Shown in pieces: positions 36,991 to 45,334 of a stretch of 64,000 nucleotides of DNA. Where the stretch lies: NCBI GenBank assembly GCA_040360365.1, contig CP136412.1. One strand, 5' to 3'. The notes below the pieces were generated by a model. The model had not been told where the DNA came from. It saw only the letters and a program-made list of their open reading frames with translations, and did not search any database. Every line of letters starts with the position of its first letter. Position 1 is the stretch's first letter. The DNA comes from Arcanobacterium_A hippocoleae_A (lineage in GTDB: Bacteria; Actinomycetota; Actinomycetes; Actinomycetales; Actinomycetaceae). The position numbers and the translations under genes were made by a program.

Positions 36991-37613
36991 CTAACTAGCG
37001 ACAATTTGAATCGTTTCAGCATGAAGCAAACAATCACTTTCCCACTGTGACCAGATCCCAGAAAATGGCAGCGCCAACTCAGGTAAGTAGCATTGCGACC
37101 TCGGCAAAGCTACTGACCCGGATTGCCCGTCCAGATGCCGCTGACCATAGCACGCAAAACTAATCCTTGAACATTGAATCTTAGGGAGAGGATTCTCATC
37201 GGTCATTAAACTGAAGAAATCCTGAAGACGCGCCTCGCTCTTTCGGTTTTTACCCGACATGCCAACTGAATAGGGCTCGCACACCACAGCTAGTTCCGTT
37301 ACTTCACATTGAGCAATTCGCCTAATCGTTTCCCTAAGCACAAGAGAATTGGGCCGAATGGAACTGGATAATCACTATCGCACAAAAAATCTAGATGCAA
37401 ACCTCTAGCTAGAAAATCTCCTGCAAGAAGCGAATGGTCGTTATACACGAACTGGGTACTCCACAGACCGGCATAGGTATCCCTCTCACCTTCAAACCCC
37501 AGGGCACGAGACAAGAGATAAAATTCATCAGCAATGTCGCGCGAAAAATCGCAACCCCCACTTGAACTAACCACATTGTCTTTGATTTGCACTTGCAGTG
37601 AGTGAAATCGCAT
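36991..37613 (-). CDS. Hypothetical cytoplasmic protein, one apparent frameshift
   Basis: About 206 residues when the two frames are joined near 37355-37361 (Val-Pro-Phe-x-Pro-Asn-Ser-Leu). It starts at an ATG preceded by GAGG. No signal peptide or TM helix; Cys-rich middle (about eight Cys). It lies 26 bases after a secreted-protein gene on the same strand, so the two are probably co-transcribed; a protective or processing role for the partner is possible but not shown. Family unknown. Confidence 0.45.
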
Positions 37614-37639
37614 GGCCTATCCTCATCGCTCAATTCAAT

Positions 37640-38215
37640 TTAAGCCCCGCAAGAAAGAGTAACTACATTACCGTTGTGATACCCCAAAGGTTTTTGAGTT
37701 CCAGGTGCAAACCCTTCCCCGTAGGTATACCACTTTGTACTCTTGGTTCCATTGCATCGATACCGAGCAACCGCAGCCTTTCCCCTGCCACCGCCTGGCC
37801 ACACCAATACCCTGCCAGACGAAGCCTTGGTGGAATATCCGAACCACCCTGTTTTCGCTTTTAGCGTTGACTTCACCTCCATTTTACAGCTCGCGCCACT
37901 AATAAGAGTCCACGACACATGTCCAGAGACCTCTGATCCTGATTTGTGAGCGTTATGTGCATCGATACGCCCAATGAACCTTGCAGCGCGTGTTGCAGTC
38001 ATAGGCTGGATTGTGTTGTCTGCAGCATCGTTGCCACCAACATAGCGATAAGAACCCTCAGTCTGAGATGGAAACTCGTAGCTGTCACTTAAACCTAAAT
38101 AGGCTACCGATTGTTCACTTTGGGGAGTTAGCTCAGAGGCGGAAGCCATAGTTGAAGTTGGCAACATCAAAGCTATTCCAATGGCAGTAACCTGAAACAA
38201 CTTGGAAATCTTCAT
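37640..38215 (-). CDS. Secreted protein of unknown function
   Basis: 191 residues, intact. Signal peptide 1-27 (Met-Ala-Ser-Ala-Ser), a Ser/Glu/Tyr-rich region (28-70), then a basic Gly/Lys/Ser-rich domain (about 85-191) with three Cys (Ala-Ser-Cys-Lys, Tyr-Arg-Cys-Asn, Leu-Ser-Cys-Gly) and several Trp. No anchor signal, so it is probably released. The layout resembles secreted lactococcin 972-like or spore-coat-like small proteins only in general character; I do not recognise it. Co-oriented with two hypothetical frames downstream. Confidence 0.6.
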   Translation of the reverse strand: MKISKLFQVTAIGIALMLPTSTMASASELTPQSEQSVAYLGLSDSYEFPSQTEGSYRYVGGNDAADNTIQPMTATRAARFIGRIDAHNAHKSGSEVSGHVSWTLISGASCKMEVKSTLKAKTGWFGYSTKASSGRVLVWPGGGRGKAAVARYRCNGTKSTKWYTYGEGFAPGTQKPLGYHNGNVVTLSCGA

Positions 38216-38325
38216 TTTTTATCTCCGTCACCGTCGACATTGACTGTTGAGTGTTATGTGCTCGGATGATGCACTAACCCAACTCTAGATGAGGCTAACC
38301 TAACTATCTACGATTTTGTATGCAT

Positions 38326-38822
38326 TCACAGCACTAAAAGTCCACGCGAGTCGTAAACCGAGGTGCCCGCGTGGGCGTTGCCGCCTCGGATGATTCGGTC
38401 GAGGGCCATGATGAGGGCGACGATGCCGTCGATTTTCTCGGTGAATTTTTGTTTGTCAGGTTTGATGTTGCCTGCCGGGTCTTGGCAGACAGTGATGCTG
38501 TCAGCCATCCACACCAACACCGAGTGCCCGCCATGGGCGAGCCGTCCTTCGAGGGCGAGTTTCATGAGTTCTTTGGACGCTGGGCCATGTCTTTAAAGCC
38601 TTGCCCGAACGGCACCACCGTAAAACCGAGCCCTTCGAGGTTTTGGCTCATTTGGACGGCGCCCCACCGGTCGTAGGCAATCTCGCGAATATTGTATTTG
38701 AGCCCGAGTTGTTCAATCCCGTGTTCAAATATGGTCATAGTGAACCACGTTGCCCTCGTTGGTTTCGCGGAATCCTTGCCGATGCCACAAATCGTATGGC
38801 ACGTGATCACGGGCCGCCATAA
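38326..38822 (-). pseudogene. Phage terminase large-subunit C-terminal fragment
   Basis: Pieces in three frames give the nuclease half of a phage terminase: Asp-His-Val-Pro-Tyr-Asp-Leu-Trp, Ile-Arg-Glu-Ile-Ala-Tyr-Asp-Arg-Trp-Gly-Ala, Met-Lys-Leu-Ala-Leu-Glu-Gly and Lys-Ile-Asp-Gly-Ile-Val-Ala-Leu-Ile-Met-Ala-Leu-Asp-Arg, ending Arg-Gly-Leu-Leu-Val-Leu. The ATPase half is missing. One shift looks like a missing A (near 38578-38581), the other like an extra T (near 38738), so this fragment also shows real decay. Confidence 0.85.
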
Positions 38823-38886
38823 GCAACTATTTTTGGCACTTAGCCCGCCAGATCACAAAAACCCAAGCACAAACACCACTAACACG

Positions 38887-39052
38887 ACAAAAGACGCCCA
38901 CCTCGATACCTTGTATCAAAATGAGCGTCCAAATGGTGTTCCTCGCAGGCTTTGCCTGCTCGTCAACCATTTCCTTGGTCTCGGAAATGCAAGCGAGCTT
39001 GCATTTCACTCAGCCTGCGTCGTGGTTACTCAGACGTTCATTTTGATACAAG
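38887..39052 (-). repeat. 140-bp structured repeat, copy 1, with inverted ends
   Basis: 38887-39026 is identical at 136 of 140 positions to 44139-44278. It contains hairpins GCAGGC-TTT-GCCTGC and GAAATGCAAGC-GA-GCTTGCATTTC. CTTGTATCAAAATGAGCGTC (38910-38929) recurs inverted at 39033-39052 with one mismatch, giving a MITE-like outline. Read on the minus strand, the element ends in a GCGTCTTTTGT terminator-like sequence. Confidence 0.8.
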
Positions 39053-39258
39053 CCGGATTTTGGGTGCAGACCGTGGGGTTTGGGTGCAAGTTGATGATTT
39101 ACTAGCCGCGTACCGTTTTCTTTCACACAAGCACCCACACAACTCCATTATTCATACCAACAATCTATAGCGCTCATATCAGCAGGTGAGGCACCGCTGC
39201 GATTACGCGTTCAATATATGTAACCTGTTTCACCGAGTCTGTGCCCCGCATTTTTAGG

Positions 39259-40038
39259 CTAGTTAAGTTCTACCCTGTTGAAGATATGGGTGGCGGCGGC
39301 AAGTAACGCAATGATTAGCACAGTGCTGCTCGTCAAGGGCCAGGCCCAAGGTATTTGAAGCGTGTTTTGGGCGAGGTTATTGATTAGGCTGGTGAGGCCC
39401 AGTGGGGTTTCGTTGCCCTGCTGGGTGAATATCGCTGAGACCATTATCAGCAGGTAGGCTGCGAATCCGGCTCCCAGTGGCATACCAACACCTTGTTTGA
39501 GGGTTGCCGCGACAATTTGGATGCCGTGAATCAATATGATTTGCACTGCCCAAACCAAACTCGCCAGCATGATTGGGGCAAGGTTTGCGTCTGGGAATAG
39601 TGGCACGGTTCCTACCCAAGTCAAAGCAGCGCTGAAAACGGCAAGGAACAAGGTGAATAACCAGCTGGTAAAGGCCGAGCTGATGAGGTAATGCGAGCGG
39701 CGCACGCTGCCAGGGAAGATGAAAGGAATATCACCGTTGCCGGTAAGCGCACTGCAGCTAAAGGCGTTCATTGCGACCAGGACGATGGTAAGGACTTGGG
39801 TGAGGTGCTTTATCCATCCAGCGTAGGCTTGCTGCCAGGAAGGTTCGGGCATTGAATCTAGTAGCGCTGTTACTTCTGGCCCGGCCAGGAATTTGATGAT
39901 GTGCGGCGTGTATTGGGTAAACAATCCCTGGGTGAGAGCAAGGACGGCGAACACCCCGGCGATAATCCACGTACCATAAGAACGCAGCAGCCAGATAGCC
40001 TGATAGCGCCAAATCAAGTAGAAACTCGATGTATTCAC
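39259..40038 (-). CDS. ABC-2 type transporter permease
   Basis: 259 residues, six predicted TM helices (about 18-38, 75-95, 105-130, 135-160, 165-190 and 225-250). It lies two bases downstream of an ABC ATPase gene in a five-gene PadR-led operon, so it is the membrane partner of that ATPase. Such ABC-2 pairs export peptides, antibiotics or lipids, or confer resistance to them. The frame is intact. The specific substrate is unknown. Confidence 0.82.
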   Translation of the reverse strand: MNTSSFYLIWRYQAIWLLRSYGTWIIAGVFAVLALTQGLFTQYTPHIIKFLAGPEVTALLDSMPEPSWQQAYAGWIKHLTQVLTIVLVAMNAFSCSALTGNGDIPFIFPGSVRRSHYLISSAFTSWLFTLFLAVFSAALTWVGTVPLFPDANLAPIMLASLVWAVQIILIHGIQIVAATLKQGVGMPLGAGFAAYLLIMVSAIFTQQGNETPLGLTSLINNLAQNTLQIPWAWPLTSSTVLIIALLAAATHIFNRVELN

Positions 40039-40040
40039 GA

Positions 40041-40874
40041 TTATTTGCCGCCTTCCTTGGTTAGTTTGGTGAACAGTTCATCCAGACCGGTCAAGGTGGG
40101 GCGAATCTGTGCCTGAGCGTCAAGAGCACAAATAGCGTCCGTCACTGCCGTAGCAAGGTCTGAGCGCACGGTGACGTTAAGCGTGACGTGCTTAGTTTGT
40201 TGAGCGAGAAGCTCCTCTAACGGTCCTTGCGCGAGCAGGTTGCCGCGATGCAAGATGCCCACATGGGTGGAGACGTTGGCAACGTCGGTGAGAATGTGAG
40301 AAGAAAATATTATCGTCACGTCCCCAGTCAGCTCACGCAGTAACGCCAGGACGTCTGCTCTGCCTATCGGGTCGAGCGCGCTAGTTGGCTCGTCTATTAA
40401 CAGTAGTTTCGGTGCGCCAATTAGTGCAGCTGCTATCCCTAACCGTTGTTTCATACCTCTGGAAAAAGAACCAACTCGCCCTGGCGCCCGATTAAGGTTA
40501 ACCAGATTCAGCAGCTCACCGCTTCGTTCCGCCGCCAGGTCTGGAGTGATTCCGCTGAGCCTGGCCAGGGTGATGAGTGCATCCTTAGCGCCAAGCCATG
40601 GGCTGATTTGGGGAACGTCGGGCAGGTAGGAAACACCGGGGACGGGTTTGACTGGAAGTTTGCCGTGTTCTGCGCCCAGCACGGTGGCACTACCGCTACT
40701 GGCAGCAGCCAGGCCTGCAAGAATCCGCAACGTGGTGGTCTTACCAGCCCCGTTTGCCCCCACAAACCCATAGCAAGACCCTTTCGGAACCTGCAGATTG
40801 ATGCTGTTTAACACTCGATGTTTACCAAAAGATTTCGACAAATCCCTGGTGGCAACCGCTAAATCCATACTCAA
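40041..40874 (-). CDS. ABC transporter ATP-binding protein
   Basis: 277 residues. Walker A Gly-Ala-Asn-Gly-Ala-Gly-Lys-Thr-Thr (about 40-48), a signature motif of the Phe-Ser-Arg-Gly-Met-Lys-Gln-Arg form common in drug/bacteriocin exporters, Walker B Leu-Leu-Leu-Ile-Asp-Glu-Pro-Thr and the H-loop Ser-Ser-His. A C-terminal extension of about 60 residues follows. Pairs with the ABC-2 permease downstream. Intact. Confidence 0.92.
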   Translation of the reverse strand: MSMDLAVATRDLSKSFGKHRVLNSINLQVPKGSCYGFVGANGAGKTTTLRILAGLAAASSGSATVLGAEHGKLPVKPVPGVSYLPDVPQISPWLGAKDALITLARLSGITPDLAAERSGELLNLVNLNRAPGRVGSFSRGMKQRLGIAAALIGAPKLLLIDEPTSALDPIGRADVLALLRELTGDVTIIFSSHILTDVANVSTHVGILHRGNLLAQGPLEELLAQQTKHVTLNVTVRSDLATAVTDAICALDAQAQIRPTLTGLDELFTKLTKEGGK

Positions 40875-41213
40875 CTACTCCTTTTGCTCTTTATAGAGAT
40901 TGGACACCACGGAAGTCACATCAACTTCACGATGCTCAAGACTGGATTCTTGTTCGTACTCGCGCTGCAACTTAAGCTGCTTACGCTCGCGAGCATTCAT
41001 CACCAAAAAGGTGATTGGACCAATCGTTTGGCCAAAAACAATCACGCAAAGCCAAGCCAGGCGATTTAGTCCAGCTATTTGGCTTCGTTTATCGCGCGAT
41101 AAACGAAGCAAAGCCCATACCATCGCCACCAAATGCACACCAATAAGTACGCAAACTCCGATGAATGCTGGCGTGGGTAACTCCAGCAATTTATCTACCC
41201 CATTAATCCCCAT
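40875..41213 (-). CDS. PLDc_N-domain membrane protein
   Basis: 112 residues with two TM helices (about 12-35 and 52-75), the second preceded by Asn-Arg-Leu-Ala-Trp and containing Gly-Pro-Ile-Thr-Phe-Leu, the pattern of the phospholipase-D N-terminal (PLDc_N) membrane domain without the nuclease. A charged coiled-coil-like tail follows. Its ATG overlaps the upstream stop, so it is part of the same operon; it probably helps the ABC unit. Confidence 0.72.
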   Translation of the reverse strand: MGINGVDKLLELPTPAFIGVCVLIGVHLVAMVWALLRLSRDKRSQIAGLNRLAWLCVIVFGQTIGPITFLVMNARERKQLKLQREYEQESSLEHREVDVTSVVSNLYKEQKE

Positions 41214-41912
41214 TTACCTGTTCTCCTTTGACTCATGCAGCTTGGCTTCTAACTGCCCTAACGCGGTTTTCACATAAGCAAGTCCGGTGCCGCCAGAAAC
41301 CAAGGGCCACAGGATTGCGCAGGCTCCCGTGAGCCAGCAGCTCAGTGGGGACTTATCAGCGGCGCGGCACATCGCTATTAGCCAGGCTAAAGACATAGCT
41401 TCTACACCCAGCAAATCAGCTTGACTGGCTAAACGAGCCGCCTCGCCGGATTCTGGCTCATCACGCCGCAAAACCCGTGGTGCCAGCGTTGCGACACCCG
41501 TCAATACCACCGGGGGCAGGGCAAGCAGCTTGCCTGAAGCAAACTTTTGAGATGCCTCCGTTGTTGACCATCGCACAGGAACCTGGCTTTTGCGACTCAA
41601 AGCCACCGCACATGCCACGACACTAACCCCACCAGCAATAGTGGCCAATGTCACGCCACGCTTCAAAGCTACCGGAACATAATCTGCCAGATCAGGTAGA
41701 GAATCATCAGGACGAATCAACCCCAACTTCACACCGACAGCACCCAGATTAATATCCCAACCCAGCCCATATTTTCTAGGAATCAGCAAGCGCGGATTCT
41801 CCGGCTCAAAACCATCCAACACGGCATCCGCCCGCCCCAACCAAAGCCCCGAGACAGGCATCCCTAAAACACGTAACCGGCCTTCATCATCAGCCCCAAA
41901 CCACTTCATCAC
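41214..41912 (-). CDS. DUF5808-domain membrane protein
   Basis: 232 residues. The N-terminal half contains Ile-Pro-Arg-Lys-Tyr-Gly-Leu-Gly-Trp-Asp-Ile-Asn-Leu (DUF5808-like); TM helices follow at about 90-110, 135-155, 175-195 and 200-215. Overlaps the PadR gene by four bases. Proteins of this kind often lie beside PadR regulators and ABC exporters in actinobacteria. Function unknown. Confidence 0.65.
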   Translation of the reverse strand: MMKWFGADDEGRLRVLGMPVSGLWLGRADAVLDGFEPENPRLLIPRKYGLGWDINLGAVGVKLGLIRPDDSLPDLADYVPVALKRGVTLATIAGGVSVVACAVALSRKSQVPVRWSTTEASQKFASGKLLALPPVVLTGVATLAPRVLRRDEPESGEAARLASQADLLGVEAMSLAWLIAMCRAADKSPLSCWLTGACAILWPLVSGGTGLAYVKTALGQLEAKLHESKENR

Positions 41913-42235
41913 CGCGTCTCCTTCTTCGCTGTCCGTTCAACTGCCGCATTAAGTGCCTCCCACTCCAAGCGCAGCTGCACCAAGCGAACCTGCCCAGATT
42001 CAGCCAACTCATAGACCTTCCTCGGCGGCCCCACCGGAGATTCCTCCCAAACCGTATCCAGCAACCCAGATTTACGCAGGCGAGCAAGCAACGGATACAA
42101 CGTCCCCGCAGAAACCTCCAACCCCGCCTCATCACGAAAACGCTCCACAAGCTGACCCCCATACGAAGGACGAGATGCAAGCAGGCCAAGAACAATCAAC
42201 TCAATGGCACCTTTACGTAACTGCGACTCACCCAT
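41909..42235 (-). CDS. PadR-family transcriptional regulator
   Basis: 108 residues from the ATG at 42235, which follows AAAGGAG; the longer raw frame lacks this support. Winged-helix core Glu-Leu-Ile-Val-Leu-Gly-Leu-Leu-Ala-x4-Tyr-Gly and Gly-Thr-Leu-Tyr-Pro-Leu-Leu-Ala-Arg-Leu, then a dimerisation helix. PadR repressors usually control the exporter genes beside them and respond to the exported compound. It is first in a tightly packed operon with the DUF5808, PLDc_N and ABC genes, so autoregulation is likely. Intact. Confidence 0.9.
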   Translation of the reverse strand: MGESQLRKGAIELIVLGLLASRPSYGGQLVERFRDEAGLEVSAGTLYPLLARLRKSGLLDTVWEESPVGPPRKVYELAESGQVRLVQLRLEWEALNAAVERTAKKETR

Positions 42236-42369
42236 CCACACTCCTTTACCTAACCAGGTTGCTTGCATAACATAGTACCACAACGAGAGGAATAATTCAC
42301 CTTCAAAATTCCCTCGTCAAGCACCCTAGAGACAGGGCAAAAACGCTGCAGCACCACAGCGCCAGCACA
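42236..42369. promoter_or_regulatory. Promoter region of PadR operon
   Basis: On the minus strand an AT-rich TACTATGTTATG segment lies about 40 bases before the start; it is the likely promoter/PadR operator region. Not resolved further. Confidence 0.35.
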
Positions 42370-42490
42370 ACAAAAGACGCCCACCCTGATACTTTGTATC
42401 GAAATGAGCTTCTAAATGGTGGATCTAGCGGGAATTGCGCAGCAGCTACGCTGCTGCCCCGCTCGCGGCATAGCCGCTTCACGACTTGGG
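42370..42490 (-). repeat. Structured repeat, diverged copy 3
   Basis: The first ~52 bases match the 5' part of copies 1 and 2 (ACAAAAGACGCCCACC, then GATACTTTGTATC), while the rest differs but again forms nested hairpins (GCAGCAG-CTAC-GCTGCTGC inside GCGGG/CCCGC, then GCGGC-ATA-GCCGC). Structure seems kept although sequence is not. Confidence 0.6.
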
Positions 42491-42561
42491 CCTAAAAACG
42501 CTAACCGTGTTTTCCAAACGGCCCAAGCCCTCACGGGTTCAATTCCCACAACGAAAAATAA

Positions 42562-42591
42562 CCTTGGGACGGCCACAAGGCCGTCCCAAGG
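42562..42591. repeat. Perfect 13-bp hairpin
   Basis: CCTTGGGACGGCC-ACAA-GGCCGTCCCAAGG. No T tract follows. It stands alone upstream of the IS element. Confidence 0.8.
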
Positions 42592-42723
42592 CTTGCGGAG
42601 CTAAGGGTGTCTGTGTCGAACTCCTCCCGGTACGTGACCATCTAATATTGTTGGTATCTATGCAGGACTGATATGAGCACTTACAAAATGCATCAAACGT
42701 ACATACACGTACGCGAGAAAACC

Positions 42724-44099
42724 GGGTTAAGTAGCAGATTCTGTGTCTTTATTTCTGGGTTTGTGTTGCTGTGATAGTGAAAAATCGGGGTTGGTAAGCT
42801 TTTTGGGCTTAGCGTTGCATGCTTGATCGTGTGTGGGGTGTTGATGTGTTATAGGGTTTTGCCACGCTTAATCGCATGGGACGAACAGCATCACGAATAG
42901 TATGCCCGACATGTCACGAACCAGGCGTGAAAAAGAACGGGAAAACAAGTAGCGGAAAAATCCGTTATAGGTGTACTCAATGCGGAGCAAGTTACACGCG
43001 ATACAGGACGGATGTGTCTGAGCGAAAAGCCTTGCGTGCTCTTATCTCCTACGCTGTCAGCAAATACGATCAGACCATGATCGGTTCTTCTCGTTGGACT
43101 GTGAGCCGCACACTCGCGCCAGCATGGCGAATACCTACACCCGAGCGAGAAACAACAGGTGAGATCTTGCCCTACGTATTCATTGATGGCACTTAGCTTG
43201 CTCATGGCTGGACGCTCCTGATTGCCCGTAGCCAGCATCACGTTCTTAACTGGCAGTGGGCGACCAGTGAGAACACGCCAGCCTATACGGCACCGCTCGG
43301 CACTCTCACGCCACCAATAGTTGTGATCACTGATGGCGCGAACGGTGCTTTACGAGCTATCGCACACGTATGGCCAGACACAAGGATTCAACGCTGCCTA
43401 GTACATGTTCATCGTAACAATCTCGCTGATCTGACCCGACACCCGAAAACAATGGCAGGTAAGGCATTGCTCGAACTATCACGCCATCTCCTGAAAGTCC
43501 GAACAATCACTCACGCGTTGAAATGGCAGCTTCTCTTCCATCAGTGTGGCGAGACTTACCATACGTATTTCAACGAACGTACCTGGGCATATCAAGACCC
43601 GCAACAAGCACTCATCCGGAAAAAGAAATGGTTGGTACACGCACGAGCGTGACAGGCGAGTGTACTACAGGCTCAAACGACTCTTCGATACCCGCCAGTT
43701 ATTCACATTCCTTGAATACCGAACTCCTTCAACCACGAACGTGATCGAATCCGTCAACGCCATGATCAGCCGCCTGTGCCTACACCACCGTGGAATGAAC
43801 GAGGACCACATGATCGCCGCAATCGACTGGCTTCTCTACACGCACACCGAGTTCCCACTCACTGCCACCGAGATCTACCACGCGTGGTGCCATACTGGCA
43901 GACCAGAACGGACAATCATTCCCCGTAAAAAGAAACACAAGAAGTCACGCCCAGGACCAGTCGAGATCGATCACGCTATCAACCTCACCACACCCTACGA
44001 GGACGGACTCACCCTACGAAAAGGCTGGGCAGGACACTACAAGCCCTAAAACAACACCTCAACACGCCGAATAAAAACACACTTTCTGCTACTTAACCC
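42724..44099 (+). mobile_element. IS256-family (IS1249-like) insertion sequence
   Basis: Terminal inverted repeats start GGGTTAAGTAGCAGA at 42724 and, inverted, end at 44099; 26 of 30 positions match. Length 1376 bp, with a single transposase gene. I find no target duplication directly outside the repeats (AGAAAACC against ACCAGTAC), which suggests later rearrangement. Confidence 0.85.
42876..44049 (+). pseudogene. IS1249-like transposase, inactivated
   Basis: N-terminal zinc ribbon (Cys-Pro-Thr-Cys and Cys-Thr-Gln-Cys), then the Mutator/IS256 DDE core: Phe-Ile-Asp-Gly-Thr, Thr-Asp-Gly-Ala and Arg-Cys-Leu-Val-His-Val-His, and Asn-Val-Ile-Glu-Ser-Val-Asn. A TAG at 43195 replaces the Tyr after Gly-Thr, and a one-base shift near 43630-43640 (extra T in TGGTTGG) breaks the C-terminal third. 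Both differ from the homopolymer pattern elsewhere, so the gene is probably truly dead. Confidence 0.9.
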
Positions 44100-44138
44100 A
44101 CCAGTACCGCCCTGACAAGCACAAACACCGCCCGCACA

Positions 44139-44277
44139 ACAAAAGACGCCCACCTCGATACTTTGTATCAAAATGAGCGTCTTAATGGTGTTCCTCGCAG
44201 GCTTTGCCTGCTCGTCAATCATTTCCTTGGTCTCGGAAATGCAAGCGAGCTTGCATTTCACTCAGCCTGCGTCGTGG
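44139..44277 (-). repeat. 140-bp structured repeat, copy 2, abutting tRNA-Ala
   Basis: Near-identical to copy 1 but without the right inverted end: the copy stops at the discriminator base of tRNA-Ala. On the minus strand it follows the tRNA directly and ends in a GCGTCTTTTGTTG terminator-like segment, so it forms the tRNA trailer here. Confidence 0.8.
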
Positions 44278-44350
44278 TGGAGGTAAGGGGACTCGAACCC
44301 CTAACCCCCTGCTTGCAAAGCAGGTGCGCTACCAATTGCGCCATACCCCC
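44278..44350 (-). tRNA. tRNA-Ala (anticodon TGC)
   Basis: Acceptor GGGGGTA/TACCTCC with discriminator A, anticodon stem CCTGC/GCAGG around TTTGCAA (TGC), T arm GGGGTTCGAGTCCCC. Length 73. Marks the right border of the mobile island. Confidence 0.96.
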
Positions 44351-44363
44351 AAAGGATCAGCCA

Positions 44364-44501
44364 CTATCGTGGCCACTCGGAAAAGTTTACATCATCTGTA
44401 GCTTGTTGCCAAATCGCTTGCCTATCGAGACGTTCTGAAATTTTCAGAAAGCCAAGATATCCAACCACTACAGTGAGAATTGCGAAGAATACTTTCTTCA
44501 T
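44364..44501 (-). CDS. DLW-39 family small protein
   Basis: 45 residues: one hydrophobic helix (about 4-22), then Ile-Trp-Gln-Gln-Ala-Thr-Asp, a variant of the Asp-Leu-Trp-x-Glu-Ala-Thr-Asp signature of actinobacterial DLW-39 proteins encoded by the gyrA-linked tRNAs. GGAGGAG precedes the ATG. Missed by length-filtered gene finders. Function unknown. Confidence 0.8.
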   Translation of the reverse strand: MKKVFFAILTVVVGYLGFLKISERLDRQAIWQQATDDVNFSEWPR

Positions 44502-44526
44502 CTCTCCTCCTTGAAGTAAATCTCCG

Positions 44527-44600
44527 TGGGCCTAGATGGACTCGAACCATCGACCTCCACATTATCAGTGTGGCGCTCTAACCGACTGAGCTATAGGCCC
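44527..44600 (-). tRNA. tRNA-Ile (anticodon GAT)
   Basis: Acceptor GGGCCTA/TAGGCCC, anticodon loop CTGATAA (GAT), T arm GATGGTTCGAGTCCATC. Length 74. Standard partner of tRNA-Ala downstream of gyrA in this phylum. Confidence 0.96.
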
Positions 44601-44815
44601 ATAACCGCACGCACTCCCGAAATCAGGAATTAATCAACTCGTGCCGAATTAGATTAACTCACCGCGCTGCGATTTTCCAAATCGTTTCCGCCTTCATTCC
44701 ATTTAAGCAATATACTTCACATTTTAAACTGGATTGCAGCTTTCGATTAATAATAAAACCGTTGTAAAGCAAGAACATTTCAGCCGCATTATCCCGTCGT
44801 GATTATTTACTGTAA

Positions 44816-45270
44816 TCATTCATCGGTCACGGTAATTTTAAATCCCCCAACCAAGACGGATATGACATTAAACACAAGAGCAAAAATACCGCCGAGAAGT
44901 GTAAACATAATGATTTGCAGCACCGCCACTACCACGACGAATGGAATCATTCGCCCAAATTCAAGGAATTGCGCCAGCTGCATCATTGCCGAATTTTTTA
45001 ACGTTCCAATGAAATCATTAATGCTTGCCCAAACATGCATTGCGTCAAATACAAACCAAAGCACACTCGCTGCAACAACAAGCATTATTCCGATTGCCAC
45101 AGACACCAAAAACACATTTTTACTGCCGAAAGCGGATCAATCCGCGAAACCGTCATTTTCACGCTGCGCACACCGACGGTCTGCTTTTTCATCACCGGCT
45201 GCGCATTGTATGTTTTTTCTGCCGTCGGCAGGGCTTGCGCCTGTTGTGTGTAATCATCAGCAGTGGTCAT
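44816..45270 (-). CDS. DUF3566 membrane protein, one apparent frameshift
   Basis: About 151 residues after adding one base in 45117-45121. A polar N-terminus (about 1-35), then Val-Arg-Ser-Val-Lys-Met-Thr-Val-Ser-Arg-Ile-Asp-Pro-Leu-Ser-Ala, a TM helix, a central amphipathic part and a second TM helix, the DUF3566 layout. It is found directly after gyrA in most actinobacteria; a role in the membrane near division or segregation sites is suspected but not established. Confidence 0.87.
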
Positions 45271-45334
45271 ATTTCTACTCCAAATTTTCCAACGAAAGTG
45301 TGAAAGAAGTCGTTAAACACGATAGTACCCGTTT

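Noticed and set aside
42525..42545. tRNA-like T arm (GGGTTCAATTCCC)
   Set aside because: No acceptor stem, D arm or anticodon arm can be built around it; it is probably a chance match or old debris.
44046..44261. Minus-strand 71-residue frame, nearly identical to one at 38827-39009
   Set aside because: Both frames lie in the 140-bp structured repeat; identity is explained by the DNA repeat and hairpins, and the product has no protein-like features.
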